A DNA stretch of 64,000 bases from Caprimulgus europaeus (taxonomy: Eukaryota; Chordata; Aves; Caprimulgiformes; Caprimulgidae): the NCBI GenBank assembly GCA_907165065.1, contig OU015538.1, forward strand, positions 21,033,165 through 21,097,164. The letters are read 5' to 3'. Numbering within the stretch: the first letter of the stretch is position 1; each line of letters begins with the position of its first letter. Under the pieces are notes generated by a model. It searched no databases. It saw nothing but the letters and a program-made list of their open reading frames with translations, and was not told where the DNA came from. The position numbers and the translations under genes are program-made. Of this stretch, positions 10,131 through 21,770 are shown one piece after another.

Positions 10131-13100
10131 TCCTGGCCGCGGCTGCCCTTCCCAGCCCACCCAGCCTCCTCCTCTGGCATCTCCACATCCACTCCAAGGG
10201 GAGCATCTGAAAAGCCACAGCCTGCAAGAGGCTGTATAGCAACAATCCCATTTAATCAACCTTGGCTGAGCCAACTGCTGCAGTGAGGACTGGGAAGCTT
10301 CTCCTTGTTTTCCCTGTAGTATATCCCAAATAACTGACAGGTTCCCCTGGTCGAGGCGAGGGGCTTTTCCCACAGCCAGGGTTTCTCTGGCATCCACGGA
10401 CTCGGCTGCACCTGGTTTCCATGCTCGCATGGAGAGGAGCCTGGAAGATCCATCAGGCTGTCGTGGAATGCAGCGAGTCCCGCGGGCTCCGGCGTGGCAG
10501 CAGTAACGGCACCGCTCTGGAGAGACCTTTGTCACGGGCACGTCGTGCTGGCAGCGGGGACAGTGCTGGGCTGTGCAGGTGGTGGACCCTGTCCTTGGAC
10601 TGGACACTGCTGCTGGGAGAGGAGGAGGAGGAGAAGGAGGAAGATCAGCGTGAGGCTCAGGGTGCCAATGCAGCAGGTTGGGATCCAGCCCTTGCTCCGT
10701 GTGTCCGTGCAGCAGCACGTCCCGTCCTTCCTGATAGGGAAGCCATCTGTGCCCCGAGGCAGAGCGAGCGAATCTGGGACGAGCAAAAGCCCCAGCCCAG
10801 GCTCTGCACAAAGGACCTGCAGTTTTCTGGAGCTCCAACCAGCTGATCTCAAGTGCTCCAAGAAGAAAGCCATCATGTGCTTCCAAGGGTTTTTTTTCCG
10901 CAGGCAGGGTGATGGTTGCAGCCTTGTTCTCCTGGTGGGGCTTCCAGCATCCTGAAACAGCTCTCCCATGGATGTGTCCTGGTGGGAAGCCTGGCCAGGG
11001 GTCAGTCAGGACACACACACCGTGCTGGGGCTCCCATGCATGACCCTCCTGGGTTGCCAGCAGCCTGGTGGGACCAAACCAAGGAAAGGGCTGGGATCTG
11101 GGGGCAGCAGGGCTGGGGGGCAAGGGAGGGAGCTGGAAGGCTGGGCAGGGAGGAGGGAGGGAGCTTTCTTCCAGCAAAACAGGGAGCTTCGGGACAAATC
11201 CAGTAGTTCTTCGTTCGTTAAAAAGGAATGAATACAAGTATTGCTCTACAGCAAACGTAAATTAATTATGTGCGAGGTTTTAATGTTGCTGAAACTCAAC
11301 CCCTGGAGAGGGTCCCCCGGCTGCTGGAGCAGAGTCTGAAGGAAACGCAGAGCTTTGCCTTTTTCTTGTCTTGACAGAGGATGAGAGGGAGATGTGAAAT
11401 GTCGGTGCTGCGGCCACCCCGCGTGCTGGGGGGGTCCTGCCTCTCAGCCAGCCTGGGGGGTTTTACTCTCTTTATTTGGTTGCTCTCTGCCCCTGCCTGT
11501 GTAGCCGTGACCTGTCCCCAGGGTGACCTCAGGATGGATGTATCCTGGGGGGCTGGCATGAGCTGTGCACCCACCACTTCATCCCACCCATGGAGAGATG
11601 CAGGTGAGCCTTTCCTGCCACCTCCTGTGTCCCCAAGACCAGCGCCTGGAGCACAGGGATGCAATCTGGGCAGAGCCATGGCCCGGAGCTGTGTGCTGGG
11701 GCAATGCCTGGCGGGTCTCCTGCAGCCCCCGTCCCATCCCCATCCCCGCCCTGTCCCAGCAATTGCCTCCAGCCTTGGACCTGCACTCCCAGTCCCAGCT
11801 GGGAAGGGCTGAGGGAGGCTTCGGTTTCAGCTGGGCTTCCCCCCCTAATTCCTGCAGCCTGGTGTAATCCTCCGGAGCGAGCCCAGCGCCAGGATCCTGC
11901 TGGAAATTGGCTCTTGCTGTGGCTCTGGGGTCTTTGTAAGGTACTCGAGCCAGAAAGAAAGGAGAGCCGGCGATTCAAAGGGACAGGGGCTGGGGGGACT
12001 TTGCTCTTTTCCACCCAGGATGGGGGGACAGGGACCTCAGATGGGGATGTGGCCCAGCTGGTATCTGGTGTAGGGTGGAAAAAGCCCCAAATCCTGCTGT
12101 GGGTTGGGGTGGGGTGAGCCCTGAGGTGTGGGGCAGGGGATGGGGTGCCTGTGGGGTGTCAGCCCTGCCCCACAGCAGGAGGCAAAGGGACCTGCGCCGG
12201 CTGGAGGTGGGCTTCTCCTCTCCCACAGGGTCTTTGTCCTTCCCCTCCCACAGCAAGGCAAAGCCCCGGGGTGGGGAGGGGGATCCAGGGAAAATCTGGG
12301 GAGATGAACCAGCGGGTGACATGGCAGCGTGTTGGCTGGAGCCAGAAGCACAAGGGCAGCTGCCCGAGGGGTTTATTTTCCTTTGCATTAATGAGAGGAA
12401 AGCGCCAGGAGGTTTCCTGCTGCCCTGTCCTGCAGCCGGGGATGCTGGCAGGTGACTTGTGCCCAGCACTGCCCACTACCCTGCCCGCTGCCCACCCAGA
12501 GCCAGGGTCTGGTTTACATCCCCTCAGGAGCCCCCTGTTTTTTTCCAGATGTGGATGTGGGTCCCTCTGCACGGGTAAAGCCGGGGCTCCCTCAGGAGAG
12601 GACGGTCAGACTGGAGCTGCGCATCTCAGGTGAGAAAATCTGGGCGCAGGCTTCCTCCAGAGCAATCAGGTGCCATCTCCCTGCCTGTCCCGGGATGATG
12701 CTCTTGCACGAGCAGCCGCGGTCCTGGCACCGACCGTGGACTTTGGAGCTGGCTGCTGGTGGCTGTGCCCTCCTGCCACCAGGCTGGCAGCTCCTGGGCA
12801 GTGGTACTCAGCCCTGTGCCTGTGGCATCCTGGAACACTGATCCTTGGAGCTTCCCCTCGGGCACCCTTCCTGGCTACCTGGGGCCATGGGGGAATCGAT
12901 GGGTGAACACCAGACGGTGCCCCGAGCGGTGATGGGGAGCAAAGGGCACAGGGCAGTGGTGGAGGAACCCGGTGGCACGTTCTCTCAGGTGTCAGTGTGT
13001 GCTGGTGGCATCCAGCCCGGGGTTTTTAGCCTTTCCCTGTGGGCAGCCCCATTTCACCTTTCGCGTCACCCCAGCCGATGCCCATCTCACTCCGTGTGCC

Positions 13101-14082
13101 AGGACCGTGCCAGGATGGCAGCTCCCAGCCCTGCATCACTTTGGACTGGCTCTAAGTGAAAAAGCAGCACATCAGAAAGATGTGTGACGAACTCTGGCAT
13201 CCTGCTGCTTAATGTAATAAGGTGTCGACCATTAATTAGGTGTGTGACAGGCCAGCCTGGGGAGGAGCCCTGCGGGGCGAGCGGCTGGATCACGGAGAGG
13301 GCTGAGCTGTAAAGCCAGAGCTGAGCTACCAGGGAAGAGGTTTCCCAGGAGATGGATGGGGAGGGCTGAGCTTCATCCCAGTGGGAGAAGGCAGCTCTGG
13401 GCTGGAAAAGGGGAGTCTGTGGGTCTGGCTGTTGCGCCCTGGTTCTGCCTGTCCCCCTCCCCATGCTACCCACCAGTGAGGTTCCTGCCACGACCCCACA
13501 GCCGCAGCCTTGCCAAAGCCTGACGCCTCTCCTCACCTTCCCTGGACTTCCAGTAACAATCCCGGTGCCTGCCGGGCTCTGCTGCTCTTGGAGGCTGGGA
13601 ATGGGGCTGGAGCCTTGGCCACGTAAAGCGATCTCCCGCCAGCCCCCGCCGCCGAACAAAGCGGCAGTGTCTGCGGGACCGCCCGCTCCCCTGGGCACGC
13701 GGCCCCGCACCGGGCCAGCAGGAAATTAATCCCAGGCTGGGGTGAAAGGGTTAATGAATGCTGATTTTACAAACATCGCCACCATCCTTCCCTAAACTAA
13801 TAGAGGGATAATTAGCTCTTAATAAAAGGGAAAGATGAGCCCGGCCATCCTTGGCGGCGATGCTGAGCGGTGCGAAGGGGTGGGTGTCCATGGGGTGTGC
13901 AGTGCCTGGGAGCTGTGGGGCAGCCGAGGGCTGGGGGGCTCACCCTGCACCCCAATGGAACGCCCAGGCAGTGAGCATCTCACCTGCAGCTCAAGCAGTG
14001 GCAGGGAAGCCTGGGGCCAGGAAGATGAGTTTATTCCATGTTCTGCAGGGTTTGTGTGTTGCCAGAGTTGGTTTGCACAGCA
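10131..14082. other. Gene-free GC-rich sequence with a small AT-rich block
   Basis: No gene is recognised. A minus-strand open frame spans most of 9513-11237 but has no domain, starts inside a CR1 copy and shows no coding-like codon choice. The only distinctive part is 13179-13250 and 13722-13833, described separately. Confidence 0.45.
13179..13833. promoter_or_regulatory. Candidate conserved non-coding block pair
   Basis: Two AT-rich islands (13179-13250 with CTTAATGTAATAAGG and CATTAATTAGG; 13722-13833 with GAAATTAATCCC, GGGTTAATGAATGC and GGATAATTAGC) flank a CpG-rich stretch at 13615-13725. The density of homeodomain-type ATTA words in a GC-rich setting is typical of vertebrate developmental enhancers. 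Conservation cannot be tested here. Confidence 0.3.
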
Positions 14083-14258
14083 TCCCAGAATCACCTGGAT
14101 TGGACAAGCCCTTGAAGCTCCTCGAGTCCAACCATGAACCCAACAGTGACCAGTCCCCACTGACCCATGTCCCTCAGCACTGTGTCTACACGACTCTTCA
14201 ATCCCTCCAGGGATGGGGACTCCACCACTGCCCTGGACAACCCCTCCCTGAGGGGGGC
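14083..14258 (-). mobile_element. CR1 LINE 3' fragment, young subfamily
   Basis: It begins CCCAGAATCACCTGGATTGG and carries the 'AACCATGAACCCAACAGTGAC' and 'TGTCTACACGACTCTTC' landmarks shared with the copies at 40636 and 54012. It is truncated after about 175 bp. Confidence 0.87.
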
Positions 14259-14298
14259 AGGACGTGAGGTGAGTGCTGGTCCCTGATGTCCTGGCTGG

Positions 14299-14612
14299 AT
14301 CACAGAATCACAGACTGGTTTGGGTGGGAAGGGACCTTAAAGGCCACCTAGTCCAACCCCCTGCAGTGACAGGGACATCTTCAACCAGAGCAGGTCACTC
14401 AGAGCTCCGTCCAACCTGACCTTGAATGTTTCCACGGATGGGGCTTCTGCCACCTCTCTGGGCAACCTGGGCCAGTGTCTCACCACACTCACTGTAAAAA
14501 ATTTCCTCCTTATATCCAGTCTGAATCTCTCCTCTTTTAACTTAAAACCATCACCCCTTGTCTTATCACTACAGGCCCCATTAAAAAGTTTGCCCCCATC
14601 TTTCTTGCTGGT
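14299..14612 (-). mobile_element. CR1 LINE 3' fragment
   Basis: CACAGAATCACAGACTGG at the left edge is the CR1 3' end. The copy continues past the conserved 'CCTTGTCTTATCACTACAGG' segment before losing similarity near 14612. It is of the same, older type as 46383-46566 and 47556-48055. Confidence 0.87.
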
Positions 14613-14919
14613 GGGATCAAGCTGGTTGTCCAGCCACACCATCTTCAACTCACCCAAGCTTTGGAGCAGGATCAGACACGTGGGGCTGCTCCCAGCATCA
14701 CCCTGAGGGCTGGGAGGTGCTGGGGTGGTGGCAATGGGGGGGTCCCTGTGGGGCTAGTGGCTCTCCCATCCCTCTGCATCCCTCCTCCCCAGCAGGCTTT
14801 TGCTGTATAAATCACATATCTGACCATTTCCCACCTGCCCTGTGGCACTGCCCACCTCCCTGCCCGGGCAGCCCCCCAGCGTGGGGGGTCCCAGCCCCCA
14901 TCAGCAGCAGATGATGGAA

Positions 14920-15345
14920 GTGCCTTTGCTGCGGCCGCTTTTGTTTCAGGCAGAGCGGGGTGAAACGTTTCCGCTGAGTGCTTTGCTCGCAGAAATATTC
15001 CGTGTTGGACCCAGCCTGAACTATTCACACATTCTGGGGTCCTGGCCAAAAGAAGGGATTTTTAAAAATAAAAAAAAAGTCTCATTTTTTGAGATGTTTT
15101 AAATAAAATGTTTTGGCTTTGTCTTTGGAGTCAAAACTGGGAGATCAGGTTAAGCTCTGTGGAATCTATTTTAAAAGATAACTCTGCTTTCCCCCGAGGA
15201 ACTGTGCTTTGTCTTTGGCTGTACTTAACGTGGGTTTGTTGACCCCCATGGAGACAGCGGCGTTGGCTTTTGTGCTGTTTCTTGCTTGTGTCGGGTGGCT
15301 CAGAGTGATTTGGTTTTGGTTATTATGGGGTAGCTGAAGGAGACC
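14920..15345. promoter_or_regulatory. AT-rich unique block, candidate non-coding element
   Basis: A T/A-rich island (TTTTTAAAAATAAAAAAAAAG, AAATAAAATG, TTTTAAAAGATAAC) sits in GC-rich surroundings between CR1 and LTR insertions. It has no open frame and no repeat signature. An AATAAA at about 15101-15106 has no upstream gene to serve. Possible regulatory or matrix-attachment role; speculative. Confidence 0.25.
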
Positions 15346-15539
15346 CTGAATCAGTTATTTTCACAGTTCCTGTTTGCAGTGCTGGGTTTTTTCCCCCCGT
15401 GGTGTCCCCTGACGGTGTGCTACCACCTGAACCCACCAGCAGGAAAAGGGGTTACGAGCATCGTGGTGGGTGATGTTCCTTGGGGAGCAAATGAGGGGGT
15501 CCCACGTGAGCAGAGCCTGACCCCCTTCTCCCTGCCCGC

Positions 15540-15720
15540 ACCCTGTGCCTCGGCGGGCACAGGCAGCTCTGCCTAATGCGTGTTGGCAGCTGCTGCCGCC
15601 GGCTCCCCGGGGACAGCGGCCGCGCGGGCTGACGAGATGGATCCTGACGGCCCGGCCATGTTATACAATGGGCTGCGGCGCTGAGGCGGGGGGCTGCGGG
15701 GACCCCCCTCCACCCACAGC
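15540..15720. other. Short CpG-rich patch
   Basis: Frequent CG dinucleotides (GCCGCCGG, AGCGGCCGCGCGGG, GCTGCGGCGC) occur over about 180 bp, next to the LTR at 15851. It is too short for a typical CpG-island promoter and no exon follows on either strand. Confidence 0.3.
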
Positions 15721-15850
15721 CCTGCACCCAGGCTGCAAACCGGCGTGCAGCGTCCTGGCTGGCTGCTTTGCTTTCTGCTCTCGCCGTGGGGTTTCCACGA
15801 GGATGCTGTGGTGGCCACTGGCCTGATGGGCTGGGAGCACCTGGGGTGTG

Positions 15851-16464
15851 TGTGGTGGTTGTACTGGGCTGGCACTGGGCTGCAGCCAAACGCAGCCGCT
15901 CGCTCACTCCCCCCCATCAGGGGATAGGGAAGAGGACTGGGGGGAGACTCGTAGGGTGAGAGAAGAACAATTTAATAATTTTTTAAAAACTTAAAAATAA
16001 TAATGATTATAATAATAATAATAAATATGCCAGTGAGTGACCCCCAGGGCCATTGTCACCACCCACCGACCCAGCCCGGCCCGTTCCCAGAGAACGATCC
16101 CGGAGCAGCGACAATCCCGACCCGAAACCGCAATCCCAGGAGAGCGAGAGCCCGAGCGAGAGCCAGAGAGAGCCAGAGAGGAAGAGCCCCTCATGGATCT
16201 CCTGCCCATGGGGACAGGAGATGGAACAGCCCCTTGGCAGAGCCCAATGCCCATGGAGCTGATCCATTGCAATATTCCTCACCCCGCCCAAGACCTTGCA
16301 CCTGCAGACCAGCAAAACACAAAGTCCTTTGACTTCCAGTGACAACTGAAAACATCGGTGTGTTACTAGTGTTCTTCTCCTAACAAATCCCAGTTGAACC
16401 CAAACCCCAGTGCTGGTCTAGCTGCTGAACAGAGCCAGCTCTGGCCCAGCTACACACCAGGACA
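15851..16464 (-). mobile_element. Solo LTR of an ERVL-like endogenous retrovirus
   Basis: Read on the minus strand, the element starts TGTCCTGGTG at 16464 and ends near 15851 after an AT-rich (ATT)n stretch at about 15965-16025 and a GC-rich U5-like end. It is matched along its length by 59180-59803 on the other strand and, for its first ~260 bp, by 37390-37653. The TGTCCTGG start, the 'GATAACACACCGATGTTTT' segment and the ATT-run near the end resemble avian ERVL (class III) LTRs from memory. No gag, pol or env sequence adjoins it, so it is a solo LTR. A degenerate 10-bp GAGAGCCAGA repeat lies at about 16140-16185. Confidence 0.7.
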
Positions 16465-16837
16465 CTGTGGCTGATGAGGAGGATGATGGAGGAGGAAGCT
16501 CTACCTGTGCCCAGCTTACATGAGCCCCATTGCACCCACTCTGGACGGCTGCCCATGCCTGGACCAGCACCTCTCCAGCATCTCCAGGCTGGCTGCATCC
16601 CCTGGAACCAGCTCCACTGGTGTGACAGGCGTGAACGCTGCAGCAGTGACATGGCTACGTGCCCTCATTCTTCACAGTGGCCTCTGTGTGCAACTTTTAA
16701 TTGCTTTTGTGCCGTGGGTGGTGAGCCCGGCTGCCCAGGCTCCGCGGCGCCAGCGGGAGCCAGCTCTTCCTCGCTATTGTTAGCGCTGACGGGTCCCGGC
16801 GAGCCCAGGCATCGTCCCCCTCCGCCAGCCAGGATGG

Positions 16838-16926
16838 TGTGAAGGGACCCAGAGGGTCCCCCTTTGGAGGTTGGGCTGGATGATCTCCTGAGGTCCCTTC
16901 CAACCCCAACAACTCTGTGATTCTGG
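16838..16926 (+). mobile_element. CR1 LINE extreme 3' tail
   Basis: About 90 bp are left: GGTTGGGCTGGATGATCTCC, then CCTTCCAACCCCAACAACTC and TGTGATTCTGG. It is 5' truncated. Confidence 0.82.
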
Positions 16927-17865
16927 AGCCAGGAGGAGTGCAGCCCCCCCCGGATTGGGGTGCCCAGGCAGAGGGGGCAGAGATGCCTCTGGGTCATCCC
17001 AGGTTCAGGAGAGCAGGCCCAGCCCTTTCCATCCTCCCACAGCCCCAGGCTGATGGCAGGAGCCGAGCAGGTGACACAGGGAGCTGGAGCAGTGGGGGAG
17101 ATGCTCGTGGCCAGCTGAAGATCTCTCTCTCCAACGCCTGGTCGGACTTGGCCAAGCTACAGGCATCAAATATTCATTGGAGGCAGCAGCACAGCTCTGT
17201 CCTGCTGGCCATGGGACAAGCCATCAGCTGGCAGGGGACAGTACACAGCAGTGGGAAGGGGCTGTGTCCCTCACCGTGAGGATGGGGAGATGGCACTGAG
17301 TGCTGTGGGGATGGGGACACCCCACCTCTCTCCTCCTCCCCAGCCTCCAAATGCTCCCACCTGGTGTGAGACCACGGGTGCTTTCCAGGAGGAGCAGAAG
17401 TGTCCTGCTGCTCGCAGCGTCCTCCTTGGCTGGCAGCTTGGCCACCTGGAAGCCAACAGGAGTCAGTCTGGTTTGGAGCAGGTTGGACCCCTTCTCCCTG
17501 CCCCCTCCATCTTCTTGCACGTGCAGTGGGGTAGAGGGGGGGTGGGTCCTGATTGCTACTGTCAGGGGAGATTTGGGTCCTCCAGGACAGGGCCACCCCA
17601 CCTTTGCCATGGGGTGAGTCTCTCCTCCCCACTCAGACCCCTCTCTCAAGGGGGAGTGAGAAGGGGGACAGTGTGGGCATGACACAGCCCTGCCAATCCT
17701 CCCCTTGGCAGAGGGTTCTGGTGGAGGTGGGTGATGGTGGGACATTGCTGTCCCATATTCCCAGCAGCTTGGGACCTCAACAAGCCCATGAGCATGGGGA
17801 CAGCCCCCACCGACATCCCTTGTGCGAGGTGATGGGCAGGATGCTCCTGCACAGGTGTCTCACAG
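16927..17865. other. Gene-free unique sequence
   Basis: GC-rich, no repeat signature and no coding signal on either strand. An AT-rich word (AAATATTCATTGG) at about 17168-17180 is isolated. Confidence 0.45.
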
Positions 17866-18300
17866 GATCATAGAATCATATTGGTTGGGAAAGACCTTTA
17901 GGATCATCAAGTCCAACCATAAACCCAACACTGACAATGCCACCTCTAACCCATGTCCCTCAGCACCTCGTCTGCCCGTCTGTTCAATCCCACCAGGGAA
18001 GGTGACTCCACCACCTCCCTGGGCAGCCTGTGCCGATGCTTGGCTGCCCTTTGGGTGAAGAAATTCTTCCTCAGATCCAATCTGAACCTCCCCTGGCACA
18101 ACTGGAGGCCATTTCCTCTTGTCCTGTCCCTTGGTCCTTGCTTGAACAGAGCCACCCCCACCTCTCTCCACCCTCCTTGCAGGGACTTGGACAGAGCCAG
18201 AGGGTCTCCCCTCAGCCTCCTTTTCTCCAGGCTCAGCACCCCCAGTTCCCTCAGCCGGGAACTCAGCACACTTGTGCTCCAGACCCTTCCCCAGCTTCAT
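17866..18300 (-). mobile_element. CR1 LINE 3' fragment, about 435 bp
   Basis: The 3' end is at the left (GGATCATAGAATCATATTGG), and the copy passes through CTCGTCTGCCCGTCTGTTC and GTGAAGAAATTCTTCCTCAG to AGCCGGGAACTCAGCACAC. It shares its 3' half with 49334-49804 and its 5' half with the young subfamily, so it is a useful subfamily marker. Confidence 0.88.
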
Positions 18301-18539
18301 CCCCATCCCTGCCATGTCACTGGGAGTCCTTCTGCCAGTGGGTCAAACTCCCAGGCTGGACCTTGAGGACCCACCACCCCCACAGGGCCCCGAGCCCCCC
18401 GGGGAGCCCGAGCAGCCCCAGCCTTGCGCTTTCACGGCAAATCTCCAAGCTCACCGGGAGCCCGGGGTGAGAACATGCCGCGGCATGTGGCGAGGAGGCT
18501 GAGAGACCTGGAGGAGCCCCTGGAAGCCTGTGACAGCTC

Positions 18540-18735
18540 CTCAGCCCCATGCAGCTCCGTGCTCAGTGTAATTAGTGTTACTGGGGATTTCAACCTCTCC
18601 TCCGCTCCCCGCTGCTCCGCCAAGCGTGTCTGGGCTCCGTGATCCGCAGCTGATGGCTTCCAACTTGCACTTCCTTTTAAGGCTGAGGCAAACAGGTCTT
18701 TTATTATTATTTATAGCAGAGAGCTGGGGCCGACC
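18540..18735. promoter_or_regulatory. Candidate conserved non-coding block
   Basis: Contains CAGTGTAATTAGTGTTACTG and TTTTATTATTATTTATAGC separated by a CpG-bearing stretch. Unique, non-coding and compositionally distinct from its flanks. Regulatory role inferred only. Confidence 0.25.
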
Positions 18736-18865
18736 TCCCCTGCTCTCCTCTCCCTTCAGGGCTCCAGAAAAGCGGAGCTGCAGCACGCTCTGCCCCTGGC
18801 TCCACGCTCCGGTCCCTGGCAGTGACCTGCGGGGAAGGTGCTGTTCCCCATCACAGGTGCCACAG

Positions 18866-19078
18866 GAAACCAGAGAATTGTTTGGTTGGAAAAGATCTTT
18901 GAGATCATCGAGTCCATCCATCCCTGTCCACTGCTGAACCAGATCTCTGAGCACCTCATCTGCCCGGCTTTTACATCCCTCCAGGGATGGGGACTACCCC
19001 ACTGCCCTGGGCAACCTCTTCCAGTGAAGAAATTTTCCCTGAAATATCCAATCTGAGCCTCCCTCTTGGCTTGTTCAA
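18866..19078 (-). mobile_element. CR1 LINE 3' fragment
   Basis: Landmarks are TTTGGTTGGAAAAGATCTTT, GAGATCATCGAGTCCATCC and CTCTGAGCACCTCATCTGCC. This 3' end type is also found at 62870, where it is joined to a different CR1 body. Confidence 0.85.
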
Positions 19079-20437
19079 GCTGTAAAAGTATCCCAGTCCT
19101 CCCCAGAACCTGGAGTACAAAAGGTCTGGTGACAATAACAAAGGTGACACAGCCATGTGCTGCTCTATTGCCACCCTCCAACCCTGCCCAGCAGCTGGCA
19201 CTGAATGTGCTGCTCCCAGGACAGATGGCACTGGAGCAGGGTGACAGCACAGGTCCCTCATGGCAGGACAGATACTGTCAAACCACAGGAGAAGAAGCAC
19301 AGAGCTGGGAGAGAGCGTCCAGGGGCTGTGGGGGGAGAAGCTCTGCTCCCCAGCGCTTTTGGGGGCAAAACAGGGGGTTTTGGCTGAGCTGCTGCCTCAG
19401 CCATGGGGTAGCTGAGCTCAGGGTTTGGGTGCTGCTGGCCCTGGGTGGTGCCCTGCCCAGCAGCCAAACAGCCTGAGCTAATTGAACCTGGAAATCATTA
19501 GGCAGCAGTGCCAGACACCCTGCTGAGGAGATCCATGCGCTCCTCACCGCGCTCAGCCCATCTTCCAGCTCTGTGTAGCAGCTTTTCTCCGAGCAGCACC
19601 GAGCTGGCCAGGGCAGCGTGAGCTCCTGGAGCCACAGTGAGCAAATGAGACCTTCCTGTCCCCAGGGCCATCGCAGACCATGGCAGACAGGGTGGGAGAG
19701 AGCAGGGAAGGGTCTGCTGGGAGCTGAAAAGAGCGTGGAGGAGGCACAGGGAGCTCTTCCTCGCTGGAGGCAGGGATGGGAGGAGCAGGGATGTCATGGA
19801 GCAGAGGTGGGGGGGACAGTGGGGACCATCCCTGAATCTCCCCAGCCTTGGCAGGGAGGTTTCTCCCCTGGTTGAACACAAAGTGTGGGAGGCAGTGGGA
19901 CTCCCTGCCCAGGGGATGGCCCGGTGAGGACCGAGTCCAGCAGAGAGGCTGTTGGCAGATGCTTGGACCAAGCTCAGCATCTGCCTCCGTGCCTGTCCCC
20001 GTCTGTTCTGGCCCAGCCCTCGGCTGCCGTGTGAAGGAATGTTAATAAGTGCCGAAACCAGAGAATAAAAATATAATTGTTCCCCTCTCCAGCACACGGC
20101 GGCCGCTGGGTTGATGTGAGAGCTTCTTTGTGCTGCGTCGGGAGCAACACGAGCCCTCCTGTCCCCGCGCCCCGAGCCGCCTTCCTGGTAATTGCAGGTG
20201 GATGGCGCTGGCCGGCTCCTGGGAGATGGTAATTGGAAACACTTGTGGGGACCGCGGCAGGGAGGTGCTGGGCCACACTCTGCTCCAGAAGGACCAGTAC
20301 CTTCACCATCACTCTCCACCTGCACCCCGTGTCGCTGAGCAGCTCTGATTCACATCCCATGGATGGGAGTAAAACCTGCGCTGGTCACAGCCCCGGCTGC
20401 GTCCCTGTGCTCACTTACACCAGAGTATTGTGTTCCT
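19079..20437. other. Gene-free sequence with a candidate non-coding element
   Basis: No gene is recognised. The block at about 20030-20250 is unlike its flanks: GGAATGTTAATAAGTGCC, AGAATAAAAATATAATTG, then CpG-rich sequence, then CTGGTAATTGCAGG and GATGGTAATTGGAAAC. This mix of paired TAATTG words and CpGs is enhancer-like. A smaller block (AGCTAATTGAACCTGG) lies at 19472-19510. Confidence 0.3.
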
Positions 20438-20923
20438 TCAGGACATGAAGGACATGGAGGTGCTGGAGCGTGTCCAGAGAAGGGCAACGGAGCTGGGGAA
20501 GGGTCTGGAGCACAAGTGTGCTGAGTTCCCGGCTGAGGGAACTGGGGGTGTTGAGCCTGGAGAAAAGGAGGCTGAGGGGAGACCTTCTGGCTCTGTCCAA
20601 GTTCCTGCAAGGAGGGTGGAGAGAGGTGGGGGTGGGTCTGTTCAACCAAGGACCAAGGGACAGGACAAGGGGAAATGGGCTCCAGTTGTGCCCAGGGCAG
20701 TTGAGATGGGATGTGAGGAAGAATTTCTTTGCTGAAAGGGTTCTGAGGCATTGGAAGGGGTTGCCCAGGGCAGTGGTGGAGTCCCCATCCCTGGAGGGAT
20801 TGAAGAGTCGTGTAGACACAGTGCTGAGGGACATGGGTCAGTCGGGGACTGGTCAGTGTTGGGTTCATGGTTGGACCCAATGATCTTAAAGGGCTTTTCC
20901 AGTCCAGGTGATTCTGGGATTCT
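20438..20923 (+). mobile_element. CR1 LINE 3' fragment, young subfamily, about 485 bp
   Basis: It is among the most complete young-type copies: GAGGTGCTGGAGCGTGTCC at the 5' side, TGGGATGTGAGGAAGAATTT mid-way, GTGTTGGGTTCATGGTTGG and a GTGATTCTGGGATTCT end. It is almost identical to the reverse complement of 40636-41048 where they overlap. The frame left open through it is a CR1 by-product. Confidence 0.92.
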
Positions 20924-21259
20924 CTGTGAGAAAAGATTTTATTTGTGCTGCCCTTAATTTGCATGAATCGAGAAAATAATGAAACCCAGGGAGCACAGCC
21001 CACAGGTGGGTCTGTGGGGCTCTCACGTCCCCAGACACCCTGTGCTGGACTGTGTGACACTGCCTGAGCCCACCTGGCTCTGGTTGGGCCACGCTGGGTC
21101 CGTCTGTCCCTTCTCCCACCACTGCCGTGGTGCCTCTCACCTCCGGCTGCACATTCGGCTCCGTTGGAGGCGTGGGGCTGGGGGCTGTGGGGCTATGGGG
21201 CTGTGGGGCTGGGGACTGGGGGGCTGGGGGCTGTGATTTACCATTGCTTCATTGACACC

Positions 21260-21770
21260 AGCAGTGCTGCCCTCACCCCTTCCCCGCAGCCGCTTTAATG
21301 ACCTACTTTTAATCTGGGGACTGGGATAAATTAGAGGCAGAAAAGGCCTGGGAGAGGTTTTGTTTGGTCTCTCTGTATTTCTCCCTCCCCCCCCCAGCTC
21401 AAGCAGTGCATGTGGGAACCCCCTTCGCTCTCGGGGACTCTTTAAACTCTGCTCCTTGAAAGACTCCCCCAGAACAGCTTCTCTCCCGCTCTCTTTATTG
21501 CTGTGATTAAGCTCCTCTCCCCACCCCTGTATCAAATCCAGCTGCAGAGCTGAAGAGATTCTTGGCAGGAGACTGAAGACAGAAACAATACTTCAAGTGG
21601 AGAAGGGGGGGCCGAGGGCCAGAGCTCTTCCTAAAGCCCTGGAGACCCGTGGGGCTTCATTAAGGGGATTTTTGCAGCCTGTGGTCAGAAAATCCTCAAC
21701 TTTGTAGCTATAAAAAGTAAATTTCTATAATCTGTTTTGCCCAAGCAAATTAACGTGAGGGTTTGGTGGC
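21260..21770. promoter_or_regulatory. Candidate non-coding block
   Basis: AT-rich words GCTTTAATGACC, TTTTAATCTGG and GATAAATTAGAGG (21291-21336) and AGTAAATTTCTATAATCTG through CAAATTAACGTGAGG (21715-21760) flank a C-run at about 21386-21398. Unique and non-coding. Confidence 0.25.

Noticed and set aside
10532-10969. Minus-strand frame with a leucine-rich hydrophobic run after a Cys-rich stretch
   Set aside because: It looked like a signal or membrane segment, but the leucines come from a purine-rich GAGGAG tract on the plus strand and nothing else supports a gene.
9513-11237. 574-residue minus-strand open frame
   Set aside because: It crosses a CR1 copy, has no domain or conserved motif and no coding-like codon use. 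It results from high GC.
20470-20883. Recurrent ~140-residue frame found in several places, resembling a protein family
   Set aside because: It is the shared CR1 3' region read in one frame. The CR1 reverse-transcriptase and endonuclease parts are absent from all copies.
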